The notes under the pieces are model-generated. The model was not told the DNA's origin. It did not search any database and worked only from the letters and a program-made list of their open reading frames with translations. From an uncultured Acidobacteriota bacterium (GTDB taxonomy: Bacteria > Acidobacteriota > Blastocatellia > Pyrinomonadales > Pyrinomonadaceae): a stretch of DNA of 64,000 nucleotides. The stretch lies in NCBI GenBank assembly GCA_937859595.1, contig CALMAH010000014.1:248001-312000 (forward strand), written 5' to 3'. The position numbers and the translations under genes were made by a program. Below, in pieces: positions 26,192 through 34,773 of the stretch (the first letter of the stretch is position 1; every line of letters begins with the position of its first letter).

Positions 26192-27508
26192 TTAATCATA
26201 ATACTCCAGCCCGAGATGGGTTATCAGGTCTTCGCCGGCCATATGGCGAAGAGTGTTCTTCAATTTCATCAGCTGGATGAACAGATCATGCTCGGGATAA
26301 AGCCCGGGGGCGGTCTGCGGCGCCTTGAAATAGAACGAGAGCCACTCCTGAATGCCGCGCATCCCGGCACGCTGAGCAAGATCGAGAAAGAGCGCGAGGT
26401 CGAGAGCAAGCGGGGCGGCGAGTATGGAATCGCGGCAGAGGAAATCGATCTTTATCTGCATCTTGTAACCGAGCCAGCCGAAGATGTCAATGTTGTCCCA
26501 GCCCTCTTTGTTATCGCCGCGTGGCGGATAGTAATTTATACGGACGACGTGTGAGAAATCGTCGTAAAGCTCGGGGTAAACTTCGGGCTGGAGGATGTGT
26601 TCGAGCACGGAGAGCTTTGATTCTTCCTTGGTCTTGAAGTTTTCGGGGTCGTCGAGCACTTCGCCGTCGCGATTGCCGAGGATGTTGGTGGAATACCATC
26701 CGTCGAGGCCGAGCATACGAGCCTTGAGCCCGGGTGCGAGGATGGTCTTCATCAGCGTCTGGCCGGTCTTGAAATCTTTGCCGCAGATGGGCACGCCGCT
26801 GTCTTCCGCGAGCGTAGTAAGAGCGGGAATATCGACCGACAGGTTAGGTGCGCCATTGGCAAAGGGTACCCCTGAACGGATGGCCGCGTAGGCGTAGATC
26901 ATTGACGGGGCGATGGCCGGATGGCTGTCATAGAGTCCTTTTTCGAAAGCCTCGATGGTGAGATGGACGTCGGATTCTTCAAGAAAGATCTCGGTGGAAG
27001 CCGCCCAGACCATAACCAGCCGGTCGCAGCCTTTATCGCTTTTGAATTTTGCGATGTCCTCGATGAGCTGTTCGGCAAGCTCCATCTTGTTCTTCCCTGA
27101 TTTTACGTTCTCACCGTGAAGCCTCTTGACGTAATTCTGTTCAAAGACGGCCGGCATCGGCCGGAGCGAGGAGAGCGGTTCGGCGACCTGGTCCAGCAGG
27201 TCGCGTTCGAGCACGCCGGCCTTTTTTGCCGCTTCGAAGGCATTGTCAGAAAAGATGTCCCACGCGCCGAAGACGATATCTTCGAGCGAGGCGAGCGGGA
27301 CCAGGTCCTTAATGTGAGGCACGCGGCCCTCGGTCCGCTTGCCCAGCCGGATGGTGCCCATCTGTGTAAGTGAGCCAACGGGCTGTGAGATGCCGAGGCG
27401 GACGGCCTCGACACCTGCAACAAATGTTGTACTGACGGCACCAAGGCCGACCAGCAAAATTCCAAGTTTTCCGTCTGCGGGAGCGATGTCCACGCCTTTA
27501 TTTGTCAT
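26192..27508 (-). CDS. ino1: Inositol-3-phosphate synthase
   Basis: A 438-residue NAD+-dependent enzyme that converts glucose 6-phosphate to inositol 3-phosphate. The dinucleotide fold opens with GILLVGLGAVSTTFVAG. Catalytic-domain motifs include GKDFKTGQTLMKT, GWYSTNILGNRDG and the DFLCRDSILAAPLALDLA lysine-free terminal region. The product feeds inositol phospholipids or compatible solutes. The ATG at 27508 begins the family-like N-terminus and overlaps the end of the KilA-N gene by 11 bases, so the two seem to be translationally coupled. Confidence 0.93.
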   Translation of the reverse strand: MTNKGVDIAPADGKLGILLVGLGAVSTTFVAGVEAVRLGISQPVGSLTQMGTIRLGKRTEGRVPHIKDLVPLASLEDIVFGAWDIFSDNAFEAAKKAGVLERDLLDQVAEPLSSLRPMPAVFEQNYVKRLHGENVKSGKNKMELAEQLIEDIAKFKSDKGCDRLVMVWAASTEIFLEESDVHLTIEAFEKGLYDSHPAIAPSMIYAYAAIRSGVPFANGAPNLSVDIPALTTLAEDSGVPICGKDFKTGQTLMKTILAPGLKARMLGLDGWYSTNILGNRDGEVLDDPENFKTKEESKLSVLEHILQPEVYPELYDDFSHVVRINYYPPRGDNKEGWDNIDIFGWLGYKMQIKIDFLCRDSILAAPLALDLALFLDLAQRAGMRGIQEWLSFYFKAPQTAPGLYPEHDLFIQLMKLKNTLRHMAGEDLITHLGLEYYD

Positions 27509-28346
27509 TTTCTTTCTGCGAAAGCAGGTTTTGCTTTCTCTCCATATATCCAACCCTGCGGTCGGAGGTCAATATCTTCATTTGGTGGATCGCTATCTGA
27601 TTGAGCCTTTGAAGCCTTTCGCCTGGCGGCAAACCTTCATTTAGGAACAAGGCATTGAAATTCTCAAGATTTGACAGGCAGACAAGCTGAGAAACATTGG
27701 CTTCATCACGAATATTCCCTCGTTTCTTCGGGTTTTCCCTCCGCCATTCGGCCGCTGTTTTACCAAAAAGGGCCATATTGAGAATGTCGGCCTCAGAGGC
27801 ATAGATCCTGTTGACCTGTGTCCCGGAAAGTTCCGGCGGTATCAGGTTTTCTTTTATCGCGTCTGTGTGTATGCGGTAATTTATCTTTGTCAGATTTCGT
27901 TTTATGTCCCAATCGAGCTGTCTTTGTTCGGTTGCTTTTAGACGTTGGAACTCCTTTATGAGGTAAAGTTTGAATTCGACCGAAACCCACGAGGCGAATT
28001 CAAAAGCAATGTCCTTGTGGGCATAGGTTCCACCGTACCTTCCGGTCTTTGAGATAATGCCTATGGCTCCGGTTTTTTTTATCCATTGCTTTGGAGTAAG
28101 CGTAAAACTGTTCAGTCCGGCCTGCATTTTAATCCCGTCGAATTCGACGGGATTAAAACCCGGATTATTTATCTTTTCCCAAATTCCGACAAACTCAATA
28201 GTATTACGGTTACGAAGCCAGTTTCTTATCAGATCATCAGTGCGCTCCGAATCTTTGAATCGCGCAATGTCGGTCAAAGAAATGTAGTCCTCTTTGTTCA
28301 GGAACTGCAGTCTGATTTCGTTGTTAAGCACTGTAATCCTGGCCAT
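27498..28346 (-). CDS. KilA-N domain protein
   Basis: A 282-residue protein with an N-terminal KilA-N DNA-binding domain. Signature segments are DYISLTDIARFKDSERTDD, LIRNWLRNRNTIEFVGIWE, FTLTPKQWIKKTGAIGI and GRYGGTYAHKDIAFEFASWV. The C-terminal half is a helical region found with such chromosomal KilA-N proteins (FGKTAAEWRRENPKKRGNIRD). The family is common on phages and mobile elements but also occurs alone in chromosomes. Base composition is more AT-rich than in its neighbours, hinting at transfer. It overlaps the start of ino1 by 11 bases on the same strand. Confidence 0.88.
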   Translation of the reverse strand: MARITVLNNEIRLQFLNKEDYISLTDIARFKDSERTDDLIRNWLRNRNTIEFVGIWEKINNPGFNPVEFDGIKMQAGLNSFTLTPKQWIKKTGAIGIISKTGRYGGTYAHKDIAFEFASWVSVEFKLYLIKEFQRLKATEQRQLDWDIKRNLTKINYRIHTDAIKENLIPPELSGTQVNRIYASEADILNMALFGKTAAEWRRENPKKRGNIRDEANVSQLVCLSNLENFNALFLNEGLPPGERLQRLNQIAIHQMKILTSDRRVGYMERKQNLLSQKENDK

Positions 28347-28641
28347 ATCGTCGTATTTACCGGGTCGAATCCGACCCCTTTGAACCAACCACTGAAGAAA
28401 CCGAATAAAAAATCATAGCCTTACGAATATGTTAAGGCAAACTTTCGATTGCGGAATGCGGATTGCGGATCGCGGAATGGTGTCCGGGGAATGGGCCTAT
28501 GGGACAGGTAGGACGTATGTGACAGATAAGACACATGTAACAGACAGGACACTGCCATCTCTGATTTGTTTTCTCTCCTCGTTCAACATTCTTCATTCTT
28601 CATTCCGCATTCCGCGTTCTGCATTCCGCATTTGACCGGGT
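28347..28641. repeat. Intergenic GCGGATTGCGGAAT-type short repeats
   Basis: Between KilA-N and the terminase, 28447-28480 is built of GCGGAATGCGGATTGCGGAT-type units and 28598-28633 of the complementary ATTCCGCATTCCGC type, so the two blocks are inverted to each other. A run of related TGACAGATAAGACACATGTA-like units (28498-28552) lies between. Units of the same family also lie inside the terminase gene. Confidence 0.7.
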
Positions 28642-30825
28642 TTACCAGGCATAGGCATTTCTCTTTGTTCCTTCGCCGAGCATTCGGAAGGCGATGGAGA
28701 CGGCGTCGATCTGGTCGTCGTGGCGGCCGTTGGGGAACGCGACGAGCTCCTCGATGAAATCATCTATCCATGCGCCGCGGACAAGGGCGATCTTTCCGGC
28801 CTCTGCGTGGTTTGCCCAGGCGAGCGATCGGGTGATCTTGTCGGAATCGACGCGGACGGCCCTGAGCGGGATGTGGGAGAACCCGCGCCGGTCGGTGATG
28901 TCATCGACGATGGCCGTGCCGTGGATCGCGGATTCGATGCCGTGGGAAGTGTTCTTTTCCTCATCCATCCGGCCGAGTATGTAGCGGCGCTGTGTGGGGA
29001 ACGCAATGCGTCCGCGAAAGCCATCGGCGATGTAAAAAGTGCCGTCCTTGCCCTTTGCCACGCGAAAGCTGGCGGTGCGGTCGGCGGTGGTGCGGGTGGA
29101 GACGGCCAGATCGTAACCGCGGCACCATCGGAGGCCGGGCGGGGCGGATTCGACGATGCGGGTGAACCACGCCCGCTTGAATATGCCGCCTTCGGCGGGC
29201 GATGGCTGCTGCTGGTAGAGCGAGGCAAAGGAATAGCTGCCGATGTGCTCCTTTCGTTCGAGCAGGTCGGCGACGGAAAAGCGTTCGGGCCAGAGAGCCT
29301 CGAGGGAATGCGGAATGTGGAACGCGGAATTCTCGATTGCGGATTTCGGAATGCGGATTGCGGAATTCGTGGTGCGAGTGTTCTCGGTATTGACAGGCGA
29401 GTTTGCAACACCGGTTTCTGTTCCATCGGCAGCGGTCTCGCAGTTTCTTATACTTTCTTCATTGGAGGAAATCCGCGATCCGCAATCCCCATTCCGCAAT
29501 TTGGACGCCTCCGGCGGTGTTGACAGGGCGGGGAGGGGCAAGAACCCACCCGCTGACGCAGGTGGTACTGACAGGGTTGGGAGGGGAGTTGTTTGATCTA
29601 CCACCCCGTCGGCTTCGCCGCCACCCCTCCTATCCAGGAGGGGAGGGTGAGAGAGCGCGGGGAGGGAGAGGACCTCCCATTGCTCGCCGCCGGCGTCCAT
29701 ATCGCGGAGCAGGCGTCCGGCGATGTCGTCCTCGTGCCAGCGGGTCTGGATCAGGATCATGGCGGCGCCGGGCTCAAGCCGGGTGGTGATGTCGTCACGA
29801 AACCATGCCCAGGCGGCATCGCGGCGGTTGAGGCTCTCGGCATGGGCACGCGATTTTATGGGGTCGTCGATGATGACCAGATCGCCGCCAAAACCGGTGA
29901 TGCCCGCGCCGACGCCCACCGCCTTTACACCGCCGCCGACAGCGGTCTCCCACTCGGACATGGTGTTTATGGAGCGGGCACGGGGAAACATGGGACGTTG
30001 CGGATTGCGGATCTGATCAGGTGGCCCGCCGCATACCTGCGGCGGTTCTGACACATTCCTTGGCCCGGCGGAGGACAAGAACCCACCCGCTGACGCAGGT
30101 GGTTCTGACTCGGAGAGGACGCTGCGGATGGAGCGCGAGAATTTGTTTGCCAGGTTCTGGTTGTAGCTGCCGATGATGACGCGTGTCTCGGGCCGCTGCC
30201 GGAGCCGCCACGCGGCATAGCGAATGGTGACGAGTTCGGATTTGCCGTGACGCGGCGGCATCATTATCATCAGCCGGCGGTTTTCGCCTTTGGTGATGCG
30301 GTTAAGAGCATCATAAATGATCTTCTGGTGGCGGGCGTCCCACTGCATCCTGGGAGCGGTCTCGCGAAGCCATGCCTCGAAGTCAGCCGACGGGTCGATT
30401 TCGGATTGCGGAATGCGGATTGCGGAATTTTCGGTTGGAACGTTTTCGGTTCTATTTGGTTCGTTTGTATTTGAAGGGACGTTTAGTTCGTTTGTGTTGG
30501 AAAAAGTGGTAGATAGGTTTTCTGGTTCGGTGCGACTGAACCCGTCTTCTTCGATTTGTTGATATTTGGGAATCCGCAATCCGCATTCCGCATTCCGCAA
30601 TCGCTCGGCCCAGCCAAAGCGTTCGATCCAGCCGGTCGCTTCCCGGCCGCGATTTTTACGGTTATAGAAAACGCGGCGAGAAAAGGTGGGAAACCCGAGG
30701 GCACGCATCTCGGATTCGATCCGGCGATGGTGCTTTCCGCCGTATTTGATGAAGAGTTCGAGGGCCTTTTCGCGAGCGTCGCCGCCAGTGCAGGTGCTGT
30801 TCTCGGTGGGGCAGGAGGGCTTCAT
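28642..30825 (-). CDS. Phage-type terminase large subunit with repeat-derived insertions
   Basis: A 727-residue protein with a terminase ATPase domain (Walker A-like MMPPRHGKSE, Walker B DLVIIDDPIK, then ILIQTRWHEDDIAGRLL) and a C-terminal nuclease domain with acidic residues in YDLAVSTRTTADRTAS and GRHDDQIDAVSIAFRML. Large terminases cut and pump phage DNA. At least five stretches are translated dispersed repeats rather than protein: about residues 75-90, 130-145, 240-280, 400-440 and 460-510 (for example LLDRRGGGEADGVV and NSAIRIPKSAIENSA). The frame stays open through all of them. No portal, capsid or tail gene is nearby, so it is a lone relic or a domesticated copy. Confidence 0.85.
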   Translation of the reverse strand: MKPSCPTENSTCTGGDAREKALELFIKYGGKHHRRIESEMRALGFPTFSRRVFYNRKNRGREATGWIERFGWAERLRNAECGLRIPKYQQIEEDGFSRTEPENLSTTFSNTNELNVPSNTNEPNRTENVPTENSAIRIPQSEIDPSADFEAWLRETAPRMQWDARHQKIIYDALNRITKGENRRLMIMMPPRHGKSELVTIRYAAWRLRQRPETRVIIGSYNQNLANKFSRSIRSVLSESEPPASAGGFLSSAGPRNVSEPPQVCGGPPDQIRNPQRPMFPRARSINTMSEWETAVGGGVKAVGVGAGITGFGGDLVIIDDPIKSRAHAESLNRRDAAWAWFRDDITTRLEPGAAMILIQTRWHEDDIAGRLLRDMDAGGEQWEVLSLPALSHPPLLDRRGGGEADGVVDQTTPLPTLSVPPASAGGFLPLPALSTPPEASKLRNGDCGSRISSNEESIRNCETAADGTETGVANSPVNTENTRTTNSAIRIPKSAIENSAFHIPHSLEALWPERFSVADLLERKEHIGSYSFASLYQQQPSPAEGGIFKRAWFTRIVESAPPGLRWCRGYDLAVSTRTTADRTASFRVAKGKDGTFYIADGFRGRIAFPTQRRYILGRMDEEKNTSHGIESAIHGTAIVDDITDRRGFSHIPLRAVRVDSDKITRSLAWANHAEAGKIALVRGAWIDDFIEELVAFPNGRHDDQIDAVSIAFRMLGEGTKRNAYAW
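29304..29366. repeat. GCGGATTGCGGAAT-type repeat block inside the terminase gene
   Basis: Several units of GGAATGCGGA, GGAACGCGGA and GGATTGCGGA lie head to tail within the terminase coding sequence. Further blocks of the same family lie at 29470-29501, 29999-30014, 30400-30430 and 30568-30603. All are read through in frame and give NSAIRIP-like peptides. Confidence 0.75.
29543..29572. repeat. AACCCACC...GGTGGTACTGAC palindromic repeat, copy 1 (second copy at 30080-30109)
   Basis: This 30-base element and the one at 30080-30109 differ at one position (GGTGGTACTG against GGTGGTTCTG). The core CACCCGCTGACGCAGGTG is nearly self-complementary. Both lie inside the terminase gene and encode the same peptide, PPASAGGF. 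Confidence 0.75.
29598..29648. repeat. ACCACCCCGTC/GGAGGGG palindromic repeat, copy in the terminase gene
   Basis: The element starts with CTACCACCCCGTC and ends with a hairpin CCCCTCCTATCCAGGAGGGG. It recurs at 31496-31546 and 31710-31772 inside the GH57 gene. Here it is translated as LLDRRGGGEADGVV. Confidence 0.8.
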
Positions 30826-31400
30826 AGATCAACCGCGGGCAGGCACGATGCCCGACCCACGCCGAGTCTATTAAAATATGTGTGTTCAGGTAAACGGCAA
30901 TTTGCGCGATATGCACGATTTGCATGAAATGCAAGGGGGGGCGGAATTGAGAATTGAGAATTTAGGCGTTTTGCGGCTTTGCCGCGATGATGTGCAAAAG
31001 GGCTTGGAGATTGTGTCAAAACGCCTCCGCGAAGCGACAATTAGCCACGCCATTTATGGCGTGGTCAACAGGGATCAGCAGATCCCAGCCCGTTTTAACG
31101 GGCTTAAATGCTGCGGCTTCAGCCATTTAAGAAAAAGGACGTTAAAACGCCCTTCGCAGATACTTCTCATCTCAACCACGCCATAAATGGCGTGGCTATC
31201 TGCCCTTCGGGGTTTTGCCACGGCCTCGTTGCCCTTCCGGGATGGGCTATTTTTTAAGGAAGCGGCTGCGCCGCCGGTGTCTGCCGCCCGCTAAAGCGGG
31301 CTGGGAGATCTATTGAGCAGGCTCTCCGGCAAGGCAGAGCCTTGCCGCACATCATGGCGGCGAAGCCGCACAGGCTCATCATAACGGCCTAGGCGTATTA
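30826..31400. other. Intergenic repeat field between GH57 and terminase genes
   Basis: No gene is credible here. The 575 bases hold two REP-like palindromes (31045-31064 and 31176-31195, core CCACGCC...GGCGTGG), a GACGTTAAAACGCCC unit at about 31138, a GCCCGTTTTAACGGGC palindrome at about 31087, and a 9-bp perfect hairpin CGGCAAGGC/GCCTTGCCG at 31327-31347. The REP units are of the family that surrounds the RAYT gene at 34.8 kb. Confidence 0.75.
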
Positions 31401-33110
31401 TCAGGTTTGATAAATACGGAAATCGAGTTCGGGAAAGATGTTGTCGCGGGCTTCGATCTCGGTGAGGAGGGCGAGTTGTTCGGGGGTAAGGGAATCTACC
31501 ACCCCGTCAGCTTCGCTGCCACCCCTCCTATCCAGGAGGGGAGCCTGAGGAAGCATGTCGGCGAGGAGGTTGAAGCGGTGGATGTGGGACTGAAAGCGGC
31601 GGGAGGAATATTCGACCGTGGTGCCCTGGTAGATCTGGAATGCCCAGTCGGAGGATTGGGCGAGGAGGAGTTCGCGGGCCATTTGGTTGAGGATGCGCGA
31701 CGGAGAGAGAACCACCCCGTCAGCCTCGGCAGAAGACGCCGATGCTGCCACCCCTCCTTCGTAAGGAGGGGAGCTTTTGAACTTGTTTGCGAGTTCGGTC
31801 ATGCGGCGTTCGGCATCGTGCTGGTAGGGATACATCCACGAATTGCCTTCGTTTAGCCAGACCTTGTAATAGCCGGCCTCGCCCCAGCTTGAGGCGGTGG
31901 GCTGCTGGACCTGGATGGGCAATTCGCTGTCCAGAAAATCGCCGGGGGTGACGGCGGCGATCTCCGACTGGTCCCAGTGGAGTTTGCGAAACAGAAAATC
32001 GATGAACTGCGGCCCTTCGTACCACCAATGGCCAAAAAGCTCGGCGTCATAGGGCGAGACGACCAGCGGAGGATGCCCGCCAAAGGTCTCGCGGAGCTTG
32101 CGGGCCTGGGCGATGCGCTCGCCGATGAAGTGCATCGCATTTTCGGCGGCCTTTTCGGTGGCCAGCGCCGGGATGTAGGGCTGCTTGTGCTGCTGGGGAA
32201 CGCCGCGGCCGGTGATGCGGTGATATTTCAGTCCCAGATGGCGGCGGTTGCCGTCCTCGTGCAGATGCGGTTTTAGATATTCGTGGGGCAGGTCCCAGCC
32301 GATGTCGCGGTAAAATTCGCGATAGAGATCATTGCCCGGATAGCCGATCTCGGCAGACCAGACCTGGCGGCTGGTATCGACATCGCGTGCAAAAACGGCG
32401 ACGCCATTCGGACACACGACCGGTGCGTGGACGCCGTATTTCGGACGCGGGTCGCCATAGAGAATGGCGTGGGTATCGGCGATGAAATATTCGATGCCGG
32501 CGTCTTTCAGAAGGTCCTCGATGCCGGGTTCGTAGGCACACTCGGCCAGCCAGATGCCGCGCGGGCGGCGGCGGAAATGCTTCTGATAATTAGCGACGGC
32601 GATCTCGATCTGCGCCCGGCGAGATTCGGGTGTGGAGACGAGCGGCAGAAAGCCGTGGGTCGCGCAGCAGGTGATGATCTCAAGCACGCCTTTGTCCTGA
32701 AGCTCGCGGAAAGCATTGACAAGATTGCGTTTATAGCGATCGTTCCAGAGGCCGAGCGATGCCCGGAGGTTTCGCGCGTACATAAGGGCGACGTCGTGAA
32801 ACTCCATAGCCTCTTGCCGCGTTCGGTGCACTTCCTTTTCAGCAAGCTCGAGCAGATTTTCGAGATGGCGAGTGTAGCGCGTCTGGAGAAGTTCATCGGC
32901 AAGCATCTCGCACAGCGGCGGCGAGACGTTCATCGCCAGGCGCGGCCTGGCCCCGGCCTCGTGCAGGTTTTGAAAGATAAAGATAAGCGGGAGATAGACC
33001 TCGGTGATCGCCTCGAAGAGCCAGTCTTCCTCAAGAAATTCGGGATACTCGGGGTGCCTGACGAATGGCAGGTGGGCGTGGAGGATGAGGCTGAAATATC
33101 CGGTCGGCAT
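31401..33110 (-). CDS. GH57 1,4-alpha-glucan branching enzyme with two in-frame repeat insertions
   Basis: A 569-residue glycoside hydrolase family 57 enzyme of glycogen synthesis. It opens with FSLILHAHLPFVRHPEYPE; the nucleophile glutamate is in IWLAECAYEPG and the acid aspartate in SPYDAELFGHWWYEGP. The C-terminal helical domain has NQMARELLLAQSSDWAF and ARDNIFPELDFRIY. Two short stretches are repeat-derived: about residues 446-470 (PPYEGGVAASAS, then EADGVV) and about 522-540 (PLLDRRGGSEADGVV). Both fall in linkers between conserved blocks, so the enzyme is probably still active. A DUF4912 gene lies upstream on the same strand, a common pairing. Confidence 0.92.
   Translation of the reverse strand: MPTGYFSLILHAHLPFVRHPEYPEFLEEDWLFEAITEVYLPLIFIFQNLHEAGARPRLAMNVSPPLCEMLADELLQTRYTRHLENLLELAEKEVHRTRQEAMEFHDVALMYARNLRASLGLWNDRYKRNLVNAFRELQDKGVLEIITCCATHGFLPLVSTPESRRAQIEIAVANYQKHFRRRPRGIWLAECAYEPGIEDLLKDAGIEYFIADTHAILYGDPRPKYGVHAPVVCPNGVAVFARDVDTSRQVWSAEIGYPGNDLYREFYRDIGWDLPHEYLKPHLHEDGNRRHLGLKYHRITGRGVPQQHKQPYIPALATEKAAENAMHFIGERIAQARKLRETFGGHPPLVVSPYDAELFGHWWYEGPQFIDFLFRKLHWDQSEIAAVTPGDFLDSELPIQVQQPTASSWGEAGYYKVWLNEGNSWMYPYQHDAERRMTELANKFKSSPPYEGGVAASASSAEADGVVLSPSRILNQMARELLLAQSSDWAFQIYQGTTVEYSSRRFQSHIHRFNLLADMLPQAPLLDRRGGSEADGVVDSLTPEQLALLTEIEARDNIFPELDFRIYQT
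31496..31546. repeat. ACCACCCCGTC/GGAGGGG palindromic repeat inside GH57, copy near the C-terminus
   Basis: It is nearly identical to the copy at 29598-29648 in the terminase gene, differing by single bases in the central GGCTTCGCCGCC part. It is translated as PLLDRRGGSEADGVV. Confidence 0.8.
31710..31772. repeat. ACCACCCCGTC/GGAGGGG palindromic repeat inside GH57, longer copy
   Basis: It has the same ends as the other two copies but a 12-base longer centre (AGAAGACGCCGATGC) and a different hairpin loop (TTCGTAA). It is translated as PPYEGGVAASASSAEADGVV. Confidence 0.75.
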
Positions 33111-33215
33111 AGGATCGGTCGGCAGCTGGCAACTGCCAATTGCAACCTTAGTTACAACTACATAAGAACAAAAGACCAGCCGCCAGTTGTCAGTTACGAG
33201 CCTCCAGCCGGCAGA

Positions 33216-34340
33216 TCACAGATTGCTCGCAGAGCTAATAGGCCCGAGCCTGTCGAGCCGGTCAAAGCCGCGGGGACGTGTTCTCAGCCGTTTTGGGAAA
33301 TTGACCAGGCTGGAGCCGAAGACGGCGGGGCCGGTCTCTTCGTATTCCTCGGCGATCAGCTCCTCTTCGTCGATATCGAATTCGGCCTTTAGCGCGGCGA
33401 GGGCATTTTCGCGCGAGATGTTGTCGATGGCCGACTGGAGCACGGCAAAGAGGCGTTCGCCGATGCGGAAGCGGAGGTCTTCGAGCGTGGCACCGGCCGC
33501 GAGCAGGGTCAGCGCATAGCGCACATCGTCGGCATCGAGGCCCTCAAGATCGGCCGCGGGATTTCCGGTCAGGCGGGCAAATGCGGCGTAGGATGAGCGT
33601 TCGGCCTGTTCGATATTATCGCCGGCGATGGCCACGTCAAAAGCATCCTGCCGGAATCCGGCCACGTCCAGCACCTGTGCAAATTTTTGTGCCGGGATGC
33701 GCCAATCGGCCTCGGAAGCGGCTCGGGGCGAAGGGCTTTTACGCGGCGTGTTGACCGTATTCGAATAAAGCACGCGGACAAAGGGGCGGTTGGGGGCATA
33801 AAAGCCGATCTCGGCGCGGTATTCGCCGCCCGATTCGACACTGAACCACCAATTGCCCTCGGCGTCGATGGGGTGCAGCTCTTCGGCATCACGCCGGATA
33901 TCGACCAGGCGAAGCGCGAGCGTGTAATTTGCCGTGGAAGCACCGAGTGCACGGTTTAACGTCTGCCATGGGTTGGCACGCATCGACCAATAGAAATAGA
34001 GGCGGTTCGGCGACTGGATCTGGAGCCGGGCGCGGTCGTCACGCCGGAGCCGCGGCAGCCGAGGCGTCGCAAGCTCGCGGAAAACGGGCGAAAGCTCCGT
34101 TTCGGCACCGTCTTCGGCGTCTCCGGTTGTTTTGGCGTTCAATCCTGTTGCTTCAGCCGGTAAGGTTTCGGGGGCATCGTCCTCTTTAGCAAACGGTTCG
34201 GCAATGAATTCCGGTGCCGCCGAAGCCTCATGCCCGACGCGGATCAGCTCCGCAGATGACACGCCGCCCTCGTCCTCAAGCACGAATCCTGTCTCTTCAC
34301 TATCGGCCGCCTCAGCAGCCAATTTTTTATCTACACCCAT
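33216..34340 (-). CDS. DUF4912 domain protein
   Basis: A 374-residue cytoplasmic protein. The N-terminal 100 residues are acidic and low in complexity. The DUF4912 domain spans about 125-220, with RARLQIQSPNRLYFYWSMR, NWWFSVESGGEYRAEIGFY and RPFVRVLYSN, a beta-rich module that resembles a carbohydrate-binding fold. A helical C-terminal part follows. Such proteins often sit next to GH57 glucan enzymes, as here, so a role in glycogen metabolism is likely but unproven. I chose the ATG at 34340 (MGVDKKLAAEAADSEE) over an upstream hydrophobic extension. Confidence 0.85.
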   Translation of the reverse strand: MGVDKKLAAEAADSEETGFVLEDEGGVSSAELIRVGHEASAAPEFIAEPFAKEDDAPETLPAEATGLNAKTTGDAEDGAETELSPVFRELATPRLPRLRRDDRARLQIQSPNRLYFYWSMRANPWQTLNRALGASTANYTLALRLVDIRRDAEELHPIDAEGNWWFSVESGGEYRAEIGFYAPNRPFVRVLYSNTVNTPRKSPSPRAASEADWRIPAQKFAQVLDVAGFRQDAFDVAIAGDNIEQAERSSYAAFARLTGNPAADLEGLDADDVRYALTLLAAGATLEDLRFRIGERLFAVLQSAIDNISRENALAALKAEFDIDEEELIAEEYEETGPAVFGSSLVNFPKRLRTRPRGFDRLDRLGPISSASNL

Positions 34341-34773
34341 ATAAATACCCTCTATAAAATAGCGCAAAAGGCAAAAGGGCATTATGAGGTTTTGACGGGA
34401 AAGTTACAAGGATGAAACCCGGCCGGGGTTGAGGAAAGGACGTTAAAACGCCCTAGCAGATGGTTCGCGATCTCCAACCACGCCATAAATGGCGTGGCTA
34501 TTTGCCCTTCGGGGTTTTGCCACGGCCTCTTAACGACGTGGCTACTTGCCCTGCGGGGTTTTGCCATGGCCTCTTAACGACGTGGCTAGTTGGACTGTGG
34601 GATTGGGGTAATTGGCCGGCAATCTTAGTCTTGGCAGATGGGTGTTTGAAGAAAATTAATAATAGGTGACTAAGAGAATTCGAGATCCGCGAAGCGGCAC
34701 ATAGCCACGTCGTTTATGGCGTGGTCAGCATCAGCATACAAAAAGAATAGGGCGTTTTAACGTCCTTTTCCCA
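34341..34773. other. Intergenic REP repeat field downstream of the RAYT gene
   Basis: No gene is seen. The stretch holds REP palindromes at 34478-34497 and 34705-34724, partial CTCTTAACGACGTGGCTA units at about 34526 and 34572, and a GGGCGTTTTAACGTCC unit at 34750-34766 just beyond the 3' end of the RAYT gene. Confidence 0.75.
34435..34508. repeat. 74-base REP-containing direct repeat, left copy
   Basis: It is identical, base for base, to 35216-35289. It contains GACGTTAAAACGCCC and the REP palindrome CCACGCCATAAATGGCGTGG. The two copies enclose the RAYT gene. Confidence 0.85.

Noticed and set aside
28642-30825. A prophage around the terminase
   Set aside because: No portal, capsid, tail, integrase or lysis gene is visible within 10 kb; neighbours are metabolic genes.
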